Positions 8,118 through 15,480 of a stretch of DNA of 42,174 bases are shown here, in pieces. Location: contig SAAL01000021.1 of the NCBI GenBank assembly GCA_009929445.1, positions 1 to 42,174 of the forward strand, given 5' to 3'. The position numbers and the translations under genes were made by a program. This stretch comes from Bacteroidia bacterium. GTDB taxonomy: Bacteria > Bacteroidota > Bacteroidia > Bacteroidales > Paludibacteraceae. Position 1 is the first letter of the stretch, and each line of letters begins with the position of its first letter. The notes under the pieces are model-generated. The model did not search any database, was not told where the DNA came from, and saw only the letters and a program-made list of their open reading frames with translations.

Positions 8118-9842
8118 TTATTTTTCCACTTTCTTGATGTCTCTTATCATGAGCTGAATGGAAGTGTTTCCGTTGAAATTGTTTTCCTCAAGCGTGTAGC
8201 AGATATCGAGCGGATTCAGTGCCTTGAGATGATCGTTGAATTCGTACATCCGAAAGGCAATACCACTCATTACATTTTCAGAACTGCTGTCGGTCAGCTC
8301 CAGTTTCAGGTGTTCCTGATCTTTGCCCACCAATCGGCTGCTGCCGAAGTCGTACACGTTTTTCGATTCGAAAACAGGTTTCATGTTGCCCGGTCCGAAA
8401 GGTCCGAATTGTTTCAACACCCTGAAAAATTTAGGTGTAATATCCTTGAATTCGATGATGGCATCAATATCAATCTGAGGATATGTCTGATCTTCTTCAA
8501 TGTGTTCGGCAACGTACTTTTCAAACCTGCGGCTAAATTCATCCACATGTTCAATCTTCATGGTCAGACCAGCAGCGTACATGTGACCGCCGAAGTTTTC
8601 AAGCAAATCTTTACAGGACTCAACAGCTTTGTACAAATCGAAACCAAGTACAGAGCGTGCCGAGCCGGATGCAAATCCGTTGGATTCGGTCAGTACAACC
8701 GAGGGTTTGTAATACTCCTCTGCCAGGCGTGATGCCACGATTCCGATGACACCTTTGTGCCAGTCGGGTTTGAAAACCACGATTGATTTCCGTTCGGAAT
8801 AGGTGTCGTCCTGCCGGATGAGTGCAATGGCGTCGTCGGTGATGTTTTTGTCCAGGTCTTTCCGGTCGTTGTTGTATTCGTTGATTGTTCCGCTTCGCTC
8901 ATAGGCGAAGTTATAATCTCTCGAAACCATCAGTTCAACGGCCTCAGTAGCCAGTTTCATCCTGCCCGAGGCGTTTATTCGCGGACCAATTTTGAATACG
9001 ATGTCACTGATGGAAATCTCCCTGTCCTTCAGTCCGCAAACTTCAATGATTGCTTTGACACCCGTACTTGGATTGGAATTGATCTGTTTCAGACCGTAGA
9101 AGGCGAGTATGCGGTTTTCGCCCGTTATCGGTACTATGTCAGAAGCAATGCTGAGTGCTACCAAATCCAGCAGAGGGATCAGCTCTTCAAATCGGATGTT
9201 GTTTTCCATTGCAAATGCCTGCATCAGCTTAAATCCGACTCCACAGCCCGAGAGATGCTTGTAGGGATAATTGCAGTCTGCCCGTTTTGAATCAAGTACA
9301 GCTACGGCAGGCGGAAGTTCGTCGTCGGGGTTGTGGTGGTCGCAGATAATAAAATCCACACCAAGTGTTTTGGCATATTTTATTTTTTCGACAGCCTTAA
9401 TGCCACAATCCAGGGCTATTATCAGCTTGAAATTGTTTTGAGCAGCAAAGTCAATTCCTTTAATGGAAATGCCATAACCTTCGTTGTAACGATCGGGAAT
9501 GTAGAAATCAAGATTGGAATAAAACTTGACCAGGAATCTGTAAACAAGTGAAACCGAGGTGGTTCCATCAACATCGTAATCGCCGTAAATCAGTATCTTT
9601 TCATTACTTTGCATTGCTTTTGTGAGTCTTTCTACCGCTTTGTCCATGTCTTTCATCAGGAAAGGATCATGCAAATCATTCAAATCCGGACGGAAAAAAG
9701 AGCGGGCATCATCAAAGGTTACAATGCCCCGCTGCACAAGAAGTTTTGCTAAAACCGGGCTGATACTTAATTCATTGGCTAGTTTGTTTTTGATTTCATT
9801 TTGTTCGTCGGTTAGTTCCGAGTAAATCCATGTATTTATCAT
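8118..9842 (-). CDS. recJ: Single-stranded-DNA-specific exonuclease RecJ
   Basis: 5'-3' ssDNA exonuclease acting in recombination and mismatch or base-excision repair. I place the start at 9842 (MINTWIYSELTDEQN), giving 574 residues; an upstream ATG at 9884 adds 14 residues that do not look conserved. The DHH phosphoesterase motifs are present: IYGDYDVDGTTSVSLVYRF for motif I, ALDCGIKAVEKI, CDHHNPDDELPPAVAVLD for motif III and SGCGVGFKLMQA. The DHHA1 domain shows NFGGHMYAAGLTM near residue 430. The C-terminal OB-fold region includes FGPFGPGNMKPVFES. This is full length for the family. Confidence 0.95.
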   Translation of the reverse strand: MINTWIYSELTDEQNEIKNKLANELSISPVLAKLLVQRGIVTFDDARSFFRPDLNDLHDPFLMKDMDKAVERLTKAMQSNEKILIYGDYDVDGTTSVSLVYRFLVKFYSNLDFYIPDRYNEGYGISIKGIDFAAQNNFKLIIALDCGIKAVEKIKYAKTLGVDFIICDHHNPDDELPPAVAVLDSKRADCNYPYKHLSGCGVGFKLMQAFAMENNIRFEELIPLLDLVALSIASDIVPITGENRILAFYGLKQINSNPSTGVKAIIEVCGLKDREISISDIVFKIGPRINASGRMKLATEAVELMVSRDYNFAYERSGTINEYNNDRKDLDKNITDDAIALIRQDDTYSERKSIVVFKPDWHKGVIGIVASRLAEEYYKPSVVLTESNGFASGSARSVLGFDLYKAVESCKDLLENFGGHMYAAGLTMKIEHVDEFSRRFEKYVAEHIEEDQTYPQIDIDAIIEFKDITPKFFRVLKQFGPFGPGNMKPVFESKNVYDFGSSRLVGKDQEHLKLELTDSSSENVMSGIAFRMYEFNDHLKALNPLDICYTLEENNFNGNTSIQLMIRDIKKVEK

Positions 9843-10024
9843 TTTGTTTATTATTATTCCCTTCAGGTCGAAATGCCGTTGCATTTCAATGTCAAATCAT
9901 CACCTCGTTTCAACCAATAATCCACCCATCAAACAATCTTTTTTCTATAACACCTTATCACTTATAATCGTTCATAAAGATAGTGAAATTTTGTTGTTAA
10001 TTATTATCAAAAAAAATAAAACTT

Positions 10025-10909
10025 TTAGCTGTGTGTTTTTTCCAACTTTACCGGAACATGCATCGATTTTCCAAACATCGAATTGACTTTTTCGATGAAA
10101 TAAGATGCCAGGAAAGGAGAGGAGGCTTCCATGTTTTGATGAATGAAAAAGAACAGGTTTTTCAGTCCTTTTTTTTGCCATTTCCCGATTCGTTCCAGCC
10201 ATTCATCCATTCGCAGATAGTCTATTTCGTAGATATTACTGCCTGTAAAACGGATGAAAGCCGAAGAAGTGGTGAGCCGTTGATGCAGCAAATCTCTTCT
10301 GCCTGCAGTATCGGTTATCAGATTTGTAACGTTGTTGCTTTGGAGTAGTGAGCAAAATTCATCCCAAGTCTGCGGGTCCGAAAACCATTGCTCATTGCGA
10401 ACTTCCACAGCCAACGGAATGGATTTGGGAAAATATTCAACGAAGGCTGCCAGTTTTGTAAATTCACGGGGTGAAAACTGATTATTCAGTTGAAGAAATA
10501 CTGTTCCGAGTTTTTCTTCGAAATGGATGACTGCATCACAAAAAGCATCAGTCAATTGATTGACGTTCAGCAGTCTGCGGTAATGACTGATGGAATTCGT
10601 TATTTTCGGGAAAAACCTGAAATCTGCCGGAGTTTTATCTCTCCATCTGATTACCTGTCCGTCCGAAGGCTGCGTGTAATAGGTAGCATTCAGTTCGATG
10701 GAGTTAAATTGGGTAGAATAATAAGTGAGTTCGTCTTTGGTGCCGCGGGGATAAAATCCTTTCAGATCCGATTTGCTCCACCTTGCACACCCTACGTACA
10801 CGTTAAATTCATCACTTTTTGCACCGGGAAGCACGTTTGCGGTTGCCGGATGATCAGCAGGCAGGGTGAAGTCCACCAAATAAGGTATTTCCACTTTTCC
10901 AAATTTCAT
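10025..10909 (-). CDS. DUF72 (YecE-like) protein
   Basis: A 294-residue DUF72 protein with a predicted TIM-barrel fold and unknown biochemical activity. Family signatures are YVGCARWSKSDLKGFYP near residue 37, YSTQFNSIELNATYY near residue 64, FRFFPKITNSISHYRRL near residue 97, LGTVFLQLNNQF near residue 134 and PLAVEVRNEQWF near residue 166. No signal peptide is present, so it is cytoplasmic. It stands between divergent neighbours (recJ on the same strand, nitroreductase on the other). Related proteins are sometimes linked to nucleic-acid or stress functions, but nothing here shows that. Confidence 0.88.
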   Translation of the reverse strand: MKFGKVEIPYLVDFTLPADHPATANVLPGAKSDEFNVYVGCARWSKSDLKGFYPRGTKDELTYYSTQFNSIELNATYYTQPSDGQVIRWRDKTPADFRFFPKITNSISHYRRLLNVNQLTDAFCDAVIHFEEKLGTVFLQLNNQFSPREFTKLAAFVEYFPKSIPLAVEVRNEQWFSDPQTWDEFCSLLQSNNVTNLITDTAGRRDLLHQRLTTSSAFIRFTGSNIYEIDYLRMDEWLERIGKWQKKGLKNLFFFIHQNMEASSPFLASYFIEKVNSMFGKSMHVPVKLEKTHS

Positions 10910-10999
10910 AAAGGCAAAGATAAGACAAATTCCCCGACGGGAAACAAACGAAATGAATTCTCCTGATAAAAGATTTTTTTTAATCTGCTCATTTTTATC

Positions 11000-11007
11000 T
11001 ATTTTTG
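11000..11007 (+). promoter_or_regulatory. -7 box candidate for the nitroreductase-fold gene
   Basis: TATTTTTG fits TAnnTTTG and sits 32 bases before the ATG at 11039. No -33 box is evident in the surrounding T-rich tract. Confidence 0.4.
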
Positions 11008-11038
11008 TTTTTTCTAATCCTTTAATTTTTTACAAAAC

Positions 11039-11692
11039 ATGAAACGAACAGTTTTCTTAATTTTATCTTTTTGCCTTACAATCAGTGTATTTGCTCAGGC
11101 AACTAAATCCATCAGACTCGGAGAGCCTTCTGCAAGCCGGAAAACCGATGTGATGAAAGCATTTCAAAACCGGCAATCGACCAACGAATACCAAAGCAAA
11201 GATTTATCCCTTCAGGATTTATCTGATTTGCTGTGGGCTGCCAACGGCATCAACCGGCCACAAAATGGCAAAAAAACAGCACCTTCTGCCATGAATTCGC
11301 AGGATATAGACGTGTATGTTTGCCGGGCTGATGGTGTTTATTTGTACGATGCAGCTAAAAAAGAGCTCAGGCAAGTTGCAAAAAAGGATTTACGTCCGCT
11401 TATGAACGGCAACCGACCCAATGATGCGCCAGTATTGTTGCTTTTAGTAGCCGATTTATCACGCTACAAAAGTTATGTGCCGGGTAACGACGAAGCGAAC
11501 AAACGCCTTCGGGATATGAGCGCGCTCGATGCCGGAATTGTATCGCAGAATATTTCGATTCTTTGTGCAGCTGCCGCACTCGGAACCCGTCCGCGCGCCT
11601 ATATGAACCACGACGAACTACGCAAAGAACTAAATCTAACGAATTCACAAATCATTTGGCTGAATCATTCGGTTGGATATACCAAAAAGTAA
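11039..11692 (+). CDS. Exported nitroreductase-family (SagB/ThcOx-like) protein
   Basis: A 217-residue protein with a signal peptide (MKRTVFLILSFCLTISVFAQ, cut after about residue 19) followed by a nitroreductase fold. Seen motifs: QNRQSTNEYQSKDLSLQDLS (the R-S FMN-phosphate-binding region), LLWAANGINRP, TAPSAMNSQDIDVYV and the helix LDAGIVSQNISILCAAAALG, typical of SagB/ThcOx-type flavin oxidoreductases. An exported nitroreductase is a recurrent Bacteroidota protein of unknown substrate. It lies directly upstream of an arsenic island that encodes a putative nitro-arsenical reduction unit, but a terminator separates them, so a functional link is only suggested by position. Confidence 0.82.
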   Translation: MKRTVFLILSFCLTISVFAQATKSIRLGEPSASRKTDVMKAFQNRQSTNEYQSKDLSLQDLSDLLWAANGINRPQNGKKTAPSAMNSQDIDVYVCRADGVYLYDAAKKELRQVAKKDLRPLMNGNRPNDAPVLLLLVADLSRYKSYVPGNDEANKRLRDMSALDAGIVSQNISILCAAAALGTRPRAYMNHDELRKELNLTNSQIIWLNHSVGYTKK

Positions 11693-11750
11693 AAGATAAA
11701 TTAGAACCTTCACTATTCTTTCAAAAAAAAATAGAGAAGCTTTATTAAAC

Positions 11751-11780
11751 AAGCGCAGGATGTTTTCTTGCGCTTTTTTT
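11751..11780 (+). terminator. Terminator before the arsenic island
   Basis: AAGCGCA (11751-11757) pairs with TGCGCTT (11769-11775), followed by a run of seven Ts. It ends the nitroreductase-fold transcript and isolates it from arsR1. Confidence 0.8.
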
Positions 11781-11822
11781 ATGTTTCTTTAAAAATTAAG
11801 TCCTTTTTTTTGTGGGAAATAA

Positions 11823-11857
11823 TTGTAGTTTAGAATATTGTTCGTAATTTTGCGAAC
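11823..11857 (+). promoter_or_regulatory. arsR1 promoter with overlapping ArsR operator
   Basis: The -33 box TTG at 11823-11825 is separated by 19 bases from the -7 box TAATTTTG at 11845-11852, an exact TAnnTTTG. The -7 box is bracketed by an inverted repeat GTTCG (11840-11844) and CGAAC (11853-11857). The same GTTCG-N8-CGAAC is repeated at 13711-13728. The arrangement implies that an ArsR dimer on the palindrome would cover the -7 box and repress its own operon until As(III) or a related ligand binds. Confidence 0.75.
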
Positions 11858-11876
11858 TAAAATTAATTATATCAAC

Positions 11877-12209
11877 ATGAATACCACTAGAAATAAAGAT
11901 TATACGATTGATAACGAGCAACTTGCCCGATTTGCTAAAGCGATGGGGCATCCGGCGCGCATTACAATACTTGAATATTTATCTTCATTGGATTGTTGCT
12001 ATTTCGGCGAAATTCATAATGAACTACCCATTGCAAAAGCAACTGTTTCACAACATTTAAAAGAATTGAAAGATGCAGGCCTCATTCAGGGAGAAATAGA
12101 GACACCCAAAGTTAAATACTGCATTAACAAAGAAAATTGGGAAAAGGCTCAGGCCTATTTCGAAACATTTTTTGCGTTAAACAAAGAAAAAATACGATGT
12201 TGTAATTAA
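11877..12209 (+). CDS. arsR: ArsR-family repressor, first copy
   Basis: Winged-helix metalloregulator of 110 residues. I choose the ATG at 11877 (MNTTRNKDYTIDNEQL); an in-frame ATG at 11838 would lie inside the promoter/operator. The DNA-binding part shows AKAMGHPARITILEYL and the recognition helix region IAKATVSQHLKELKDAGLI. Cysteines that could bind trivalent arsenic are C40-C41, C82 and the terminal pair C108-C109. ArsR proteins leave DNA when As(III) or organoarsenic(III) binds. It heads a transcript with the thioredoxin-like, arsF and arsG genes and probably represses it through the overlapping palindrome. Confidence 0.92.
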   Translation: MNTTRNKDYTIDNEQLARFAKAMGHPARITILEYLSSLDCCYFGEIHNELPIAKATVSQHLKELKDAGLIQGEIETPKVKYCINKENWEKAQAYFETFFALNKEKIRCCN

Positions 12210-12240
12210 ACTTTTCAAACATATAAACTCAAATTTTAAA

Positions 12241-12480
12241 ATGGACATCAAAATTCTGGGCACAGGCTGCCCAAAGTGCAAATCACTCGAAAAAATAACC
12301 CGCGAGGTAGTAGAACAAAATGGACTTTCAGCCGAAATATCGAAAGTAGAAGACATTATGGAAATAATGAAATTCAATGTAATGTCAACTCCTGCTTTGG
12401 TGGTGAATGGTAAGGTAGAAATAAAAGGACGCATTCCTTCAGCAGGCGAAATCAAAGCAATATTGTCAAAATACGAATAA
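12241..12480 (+). CDS. Small thioredoxin-fold protein (ArsE-like candidate)
   Basis: A 79-residue redox protein of the TM0996/MTH895 thioredoxin-like family. The CxxC motif is GTGCPKCK with C10 and C13, and the cis-proline region is MSTPALVVNGK. It has no signal peptide and should act in the cytoplasm. It follows arsR1 by 31 bases and precedes arsF and arsG. In arsEFG operons the E gene is, as I recall, a small protein at this position; I infer that this is the equivalent but do not assign the symbol. It could supply thiol electrons to ArsF. Confidence 0.78.
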   Translation: MDIKILGTGCPKCKSLEKITREVVEQNGLSAEISKVEDIMEIMKFNVMSTPALVVNGKVEIKGRIPSAGEIKAILSKYE

Positions 12481-12502
12481 TTCTATTAACAAAAAACTCA
12501 AC

Positions 12503-12925
12503 ATGAAAAGATTTGCTATTTTCAGTGTGATGCTTTCCATAGTCCTGGGAAGCATGTCATGCGACGCTCAAACCAAAAAAACGCCAAAAGCAACCAAAGA
12601 AGTTTCCTCAAAAGTGGAAGTGTATTATTTCCACTATACCCGTCGGTGCATCACTTGCAACGCTGTAGAAGAAGTGACCAGGAAATCACTTGCTGAAATG
12701 TATCCGGAACAACAAAAATCAGGAAAAATCACGTTCACCAGTGTCAATCTCGATGATGAGAATAGTAAAACTATTGCAAAAAAATGTCAGGCAGAAGGTC
12801 AGGCGTTGCTTGTTGTGTCTAACGCTCAGCGAGTGGACCTAACGGATAAAGGTTTTATGTATGCACGTAGCAAGCCCGAAAAATTGAAAGAAGAAATAAA
12901 AAATGCGATAGATCCGCTTTTGTAA
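12503..12925 (+). CDS. arsF: ArsF-family lipoprotein, nitroaromatic-arsenical reductase component
   Basis: A 140-residue protein with a lipoprotein-like signal ending at C20 (GSMSC) and a thioredoxin-like domain. A CxxC motif is RRCITCNAV (C49, C52), and a further cysteine is at C95 in AKKCQAEGQALLVV. This layout matches the ArsF family, described as a subunit of an activity that reduces the nitro group of nitrophenyl arsenicals such as roxarsone(III), working with ArsE and the efflux permease ArsG. The gene order here (thioredoxin-like, arsF, arsG) supports the call. The biochemical function is by family knowledge, not visible in the sequence. Confidence 0.82.
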   Translation: MKRFAIFSVMLSIVLGSMSCDAQTKKTPKATKEVSSKVEVYYFHYTRRCITCNAVEEVTRKSLAEMYPEQQKSGKITFTSVNLDDENSKTIAKKCQAEGQALLVVSNAQRVDLTDKGFMYARSKPEKLKEEIKNAIDPLL

Positions 12926-12954
12926 TATGCATTTTATAAATTTTCAATTGAAGC

Positions 12955-13656
12955 ATGGAGATATTGCAATCAATTTTAGATAACACTCAATACAGTTTTA
13001 TCACCGCTATCATTCTGGGACTGATGACCGCTATCAGTCCCTGCCCATTGGCTACTAACATTTCTGCTATCGGGTTTATAAGCCGCGACCTGAAAGACAG
13101 TAAACGGGTATTTATCAGCGGATTAGTTTATACCCTTGGCAGGGCAATTAGCTACACAGGTTTGGCACTTATCATCTTTTTTGGCGCCAGCAAAATGAAT
13201 GTTTCCATGCTGTTTCAGGGCTGGGGCGAAAAATTGCTTGGTCCTGTTATGATTCTTATCGGACTTTTTATGCTCGATGTAATTAAGTTGAAACTTCCGG
13301 GTCTTTCCGGGCTGACTGATAAAATTGGCGAGAACAGTAAGGGTAGTTACTGGAGTACTTTACTGCTGGGAATGGTTTTCGCGCTGGCTTTTTGTCCGTA
13401 TAGCGGTGTATTGTATTTCGTGATGCTCATTCCGATGACTGTGGCCAGTGCCAGCGGTTTGTATCTGCCCGTACTATTTGCAATTGCCACTGGTTTGCCG
13501 GTAATTATATTTGCATGGTTGTTGGCGTATGCAGTGGGTAATGTAGGGAAACTTTACAATCAAATTAAAACTTTTGAACTGTGGTTCAGACGTGTTGTTT
13601 CGGTCATTTTTATCGGTGTTGGAGTTTATTATGTTATAATTTTCTTTATTAATTAA
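12955..13656 (+). CDS. arsG: ArsG-family aminobenzylarsenical efflux permease
   Basis: A 233-residue membrane protein of the DsbD/CcdA-like fold with about six segments. Paired cysteine-proline motifs ISPCPLATNISAIGF (near residue 28) and AFCPYSGVLYFVML (near residue 147) are typical of that fold. Members of the ArsG family are proposed to export aromatic aminobenzylarsenicals made by nitro-reduction. It is the last gene of the arsR1 transcript, 29 bases after arsF, and a terminator follows. An alternative reading as a CcdA-type electron conduit passing reducing power from the cytosolic thioredoxin to the exported ArsF is also consistent with the cysteines and should be kept open. Confidence 0.82.
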   Translation: MEILQSILDNTQYSFITAIILGLMTAISPCPLATNISAIGFISRDLKDSKRVFISGLVYTLGRAISYTGLALIIFFGASKMNVSMLFQGWGEKLLGPVMILIGLFMLDVIKLKLPGLSGLTDKIGENSKGSYWSTLLLGMVFALAFCPYSGVLYFVMLIPMTVASASGLYLPVLFAIATGLPVIIFAWLLAYAVGNVGKLYNQIKTFELWFRRVVSVIFIGVGVYYVIIFFIN

Positions 13657-13664
13657 ATATTTTC

Positions 13665-13701
13665 TACCACAATTGAATAAATACTCTTGTGGTATTTTTT
13701 T
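13665..13701 (+). terminator. Terminator of the arsR1-arsFG transcript
   Basis: TACCACAA (13665-13672) pairs with TTGTGGTA (13687-13694), followed by seven Ts. It directly precedes the second operator. Confidence 0.8.
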
Positions 13702-13710
13702 AACCTTTTT

Positions 13711-13728
13711 GTTCGTGCTTTTACGAAC
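13711..13728 (+). promoter_or_regulatory. ArsR operator upstream of the arsP-like gene
   Basis: GTTCG-N8-CGAAC, the same ten fixed bases and spacing as in the arsR1 promoter; pairing extends to 13709-13730. The N8 is TGCTTTTA, only a partial match to TAnnTTTG, so the promoter is weaker or displaced. The start codon of the permease gene is 24 bases downstream. The shared site indicates that ArsR1 controls both transcripts. Confidence 0.65.
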
Positions 13729-13751
13729 AATCAATTACTTATTATTAAAAA

Positions 13752-15071
13752 ATGGAAACAAAAAAGGAGTTGAAAATTCTTTTAGGAATTGTAGTCGTTT
13801 TTCTGGCAGTTTTTTTTCTGCCTGTTCAAAGTCCGGTATTTAATACAGCAGTTGCTGCCACATTCGACCTTGCAAAATGGTATGCACAGGAACATGTTAT
13901 TCTCTGCCTTTTGCCGGCTTTCCTGATTGCAGGAGTGATTTCAGTTTTTGTAAGTCAGGCTTCGGTAATTAAATATTTCGGAGCTAAAGCAAAACGATGG
14001 GTAGCTTATACGGTTGCTGCTGTTTCAGGGACGATTCTGGCAGTTTGTTCATGTACTATTTTACCACTATTTTCGAGTATTCACAAACGCGGTGCCGGAC
14101 TCGGACCGGCTATTGCATTTTTATATTCAGGACCAGCCATCAATATTTTGGCGATAATTCTTACAGCACGCATTTTAGGTCTCGAAATCGGGGTTGCACG
14201 TTTTCTAGGGGCAGTGGTTTTTAGTGTGCTTATCGGCTTGATTATGGCAGTCATATATCGAAAAGAGGAAAAGGTGCGGGCAGAGGAGCAAATGAATTTT
14301 CCGGATGTGCCTGAAAACCGACCATTATGGCAAACTGCACTACACTTTTTTACATTGGTGCTTATTTTGGTTTTTGCTAACTGGGGAAAACCCGGTGAAG
14401 GCGATACAAGTAGCTTGTGGTATTATATTTGGGCATACAAATGGTATATTACCGGCTTTTTCGGGCTTGGGTTGGTGTATTCGATGATTGCCATTCTGAA
14501 GCTGAAAAGCTGGCAGGTTTTGCTCGGGGCTGTAGTTACAGCTTTAAGTGCCTTGCTTATTGGAAATCCGTTGGTAAGCGTTGTGGTAGCCATTGCTGCT
14601 GTAAGTTCAATAGCACTGATGGATAAGTCGGAAGATGGCGAAAACCGTGAATGGATAATTTCAAGTTGGGGCTTTGCCAAACAAATAATGCCTTTACTGG
14701 CAATTGGAGTGGTAATTGCAGGATTTTTACTCGGTTCAACGCACGACAATACATCCATTGCAGGTGTTATACCAAATTCATGGGTGGCTTGGGCAGTTGG
14801 TGGAAATTCTGTGCTTTCAAACTTCTTTGCTTCAATTGTAGGAGCATTTATGTATTTTGCCACACTTACCGAAGTTCCTATTGTTCAGGGTTTATTGGCA
14901 TCGGGTATGGGTAAAGGTCCTGCATTGGCACTTTTATTGGCTGGACCATCCCTTTCGTTGCCTAACATGTTGGTTATTCGTGGTGTACTTGGCACACAGA
15001 AAACTGTAGTTTATGTGGCAATTGTGGTTATACTTTCAACTGTTGCAGGATTGATTTTTGGTGCAATGTAA
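13752..15071 (+). CDS. arsP: ArsP-like permease, putative organoarsenical efflux
   Basis: A 439-residue integral membrane protein of the permease family that includes ArsP (PF03773-type). The hallmark is VCSCTILPLFSSIHKRGAG with C99 and C101, followed by LGPAIAFLYSGPAINILAI; a second half repeats the pattern with TEVPIVQGLLASGMGKGP and LLLAGPSLSLPNMLVI. About ten membrane segments are visible with a loop at about residues 175-195. ArsP exports trivalent organoarsenicals such as methylarsenite and aromatic As(III). Related SO_0444-type members are proposed Cu/Zn exporters, but the metal-rich insert of those proteins is not seen. It starts the second transcript, behind the ArsR operator. Confidence 0.82.
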   Translation: METKKELKILLGIVVVFLAVFFLPVQSPVFNTAVAATFDLAKWYAQEHVILCLLPAFLIAGVISVFVSQASVIKYFGAKAKRWVAYTVAAVSGTILAVCSCTILPLFSSIHKRGAGLGPAIAFLYSGPAINILAIILTARILGLEIGVARFLGAVVFSVLIGLIMAVIYRKEEKVRAEEQMNFPDVPENRPLWQTALHFFTLVLILVFANWGKPGEGDTSSLWYYIWAYKWYITGFFGLGLVYSMIAILKLKSWQVLLGAVVTALSALLIGNPLVSVVVAIAAVSSIALMDKSEDGENREWIISSWGFAKQIMPLLAIGVVIAGFLLGSTHDNTSIAGVIPNSWVAWAVGGNSVLSNFFASIVGAFMYFATLTEVPIVQGLLASGMGKGPALALLLAGPSLSLPNMLVIRGVLGTQKTVVYVAIVVILSTVAGLIFGAM

Positions 15072-15072
15072 T

Positions 15073-15459
15073 ATGAAACTTAAAAATTTATTGTTACTAA
15101 TTTTTATAATTTCTACAGTATCGACTTTTGCTCAAAAGGTCGATACACTTAATGTAAATCAAACGTTAGAACTTATAAATTCCGATAATTCAATCATCTT
15201 TATCGATTGCAGGGATAGTGTTTCTTTCAAGTCCGGTCATTTGCCACGGGCTATACATTTGGATGTGTACGACGATAATTTTGCTCAGAAACTACAACTT
15301 TTTGATAAAAACAAAGTCTATCTTATCTATTGTAGAACAAATGGGCGAAGTAAAAACATGTCTGAGCAAATGATTGCTAATGGTTTTACAAGGATTTATT
15401 TGTTCGAATCGGGATTTTTAAAATGGAAAGAATCAGACTATCCAATTGAAATAGAATAG
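15073..15459 (+). CDS. Exported rhodanese-domain protein
   Basis: A 128-residue protein with a signal peptide (MKLKNLLLLIFIISTVSTFAQ) and one rhodanese domain. The start is the ATG at 15073, one base after the permease stop; an ATG at 15058 would overlap the permease. The active-site loop is YCRTNGRSKN with C87, preceded by IFIDCRDSVSFKSGHLPRAI (C46, the non-catalytic CH2-like region). Rhodaneses carry sulfane sulfur on the active-site cysteine; periplasmic ones are also used in stress and phage-shock contexts. It lies inside an arsenic efflux transcript, so it may donate or accept sulfur at arsenic species, but this is inference. Confidence 0.88.
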   Translation: MKLKNLLLLIFIISTVSTFAQKVDTLNVNQTLELINSDNSIIFIDCRDSVSFKSGHLPRAIHLDVYDDNFAQKLQLFDKNKVYLIYCRTNGRSKNMSEQMIANGFTRIYLFESGFLKWKESDYPIEIE

Positions 15460-15480
15460 TCAATTAAACAAAATAGAATA

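Noticed and set aside
8094-8732. A 212-residue open frame on the + strand opposite recJ
   Set aside because: It is the antisense of the clearly identified recJ DHHA1 and OB regions and starts inside the tdk-recJ terminator.
11838-11876. The upstream ATG at 11838 as the arsR1 start
   Set aside because: It would place 13 extra codons over the -7 box and operator; the downstream ATG at 11877 gives a normal ArsR N-terminus.
13709-13730. The GTTCG palindrome as a terminator hairpin
   Set aside because: The arsFG transcript already has a better terminator with a T-run at 13665-13701, the palindrome has no T-run after it, and it is repeated at the arsR1 promoter, so an operator fits better.
13752-15071. 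Permease as a Cu/Zn exporter of the SO_0444 type
   Set aside because: The metal-rich (His/Met/Cys) insert of that subfamily is not seen and the gene is behind the ArsR operator, so an arsenical exporter is preferred. Not excluded.
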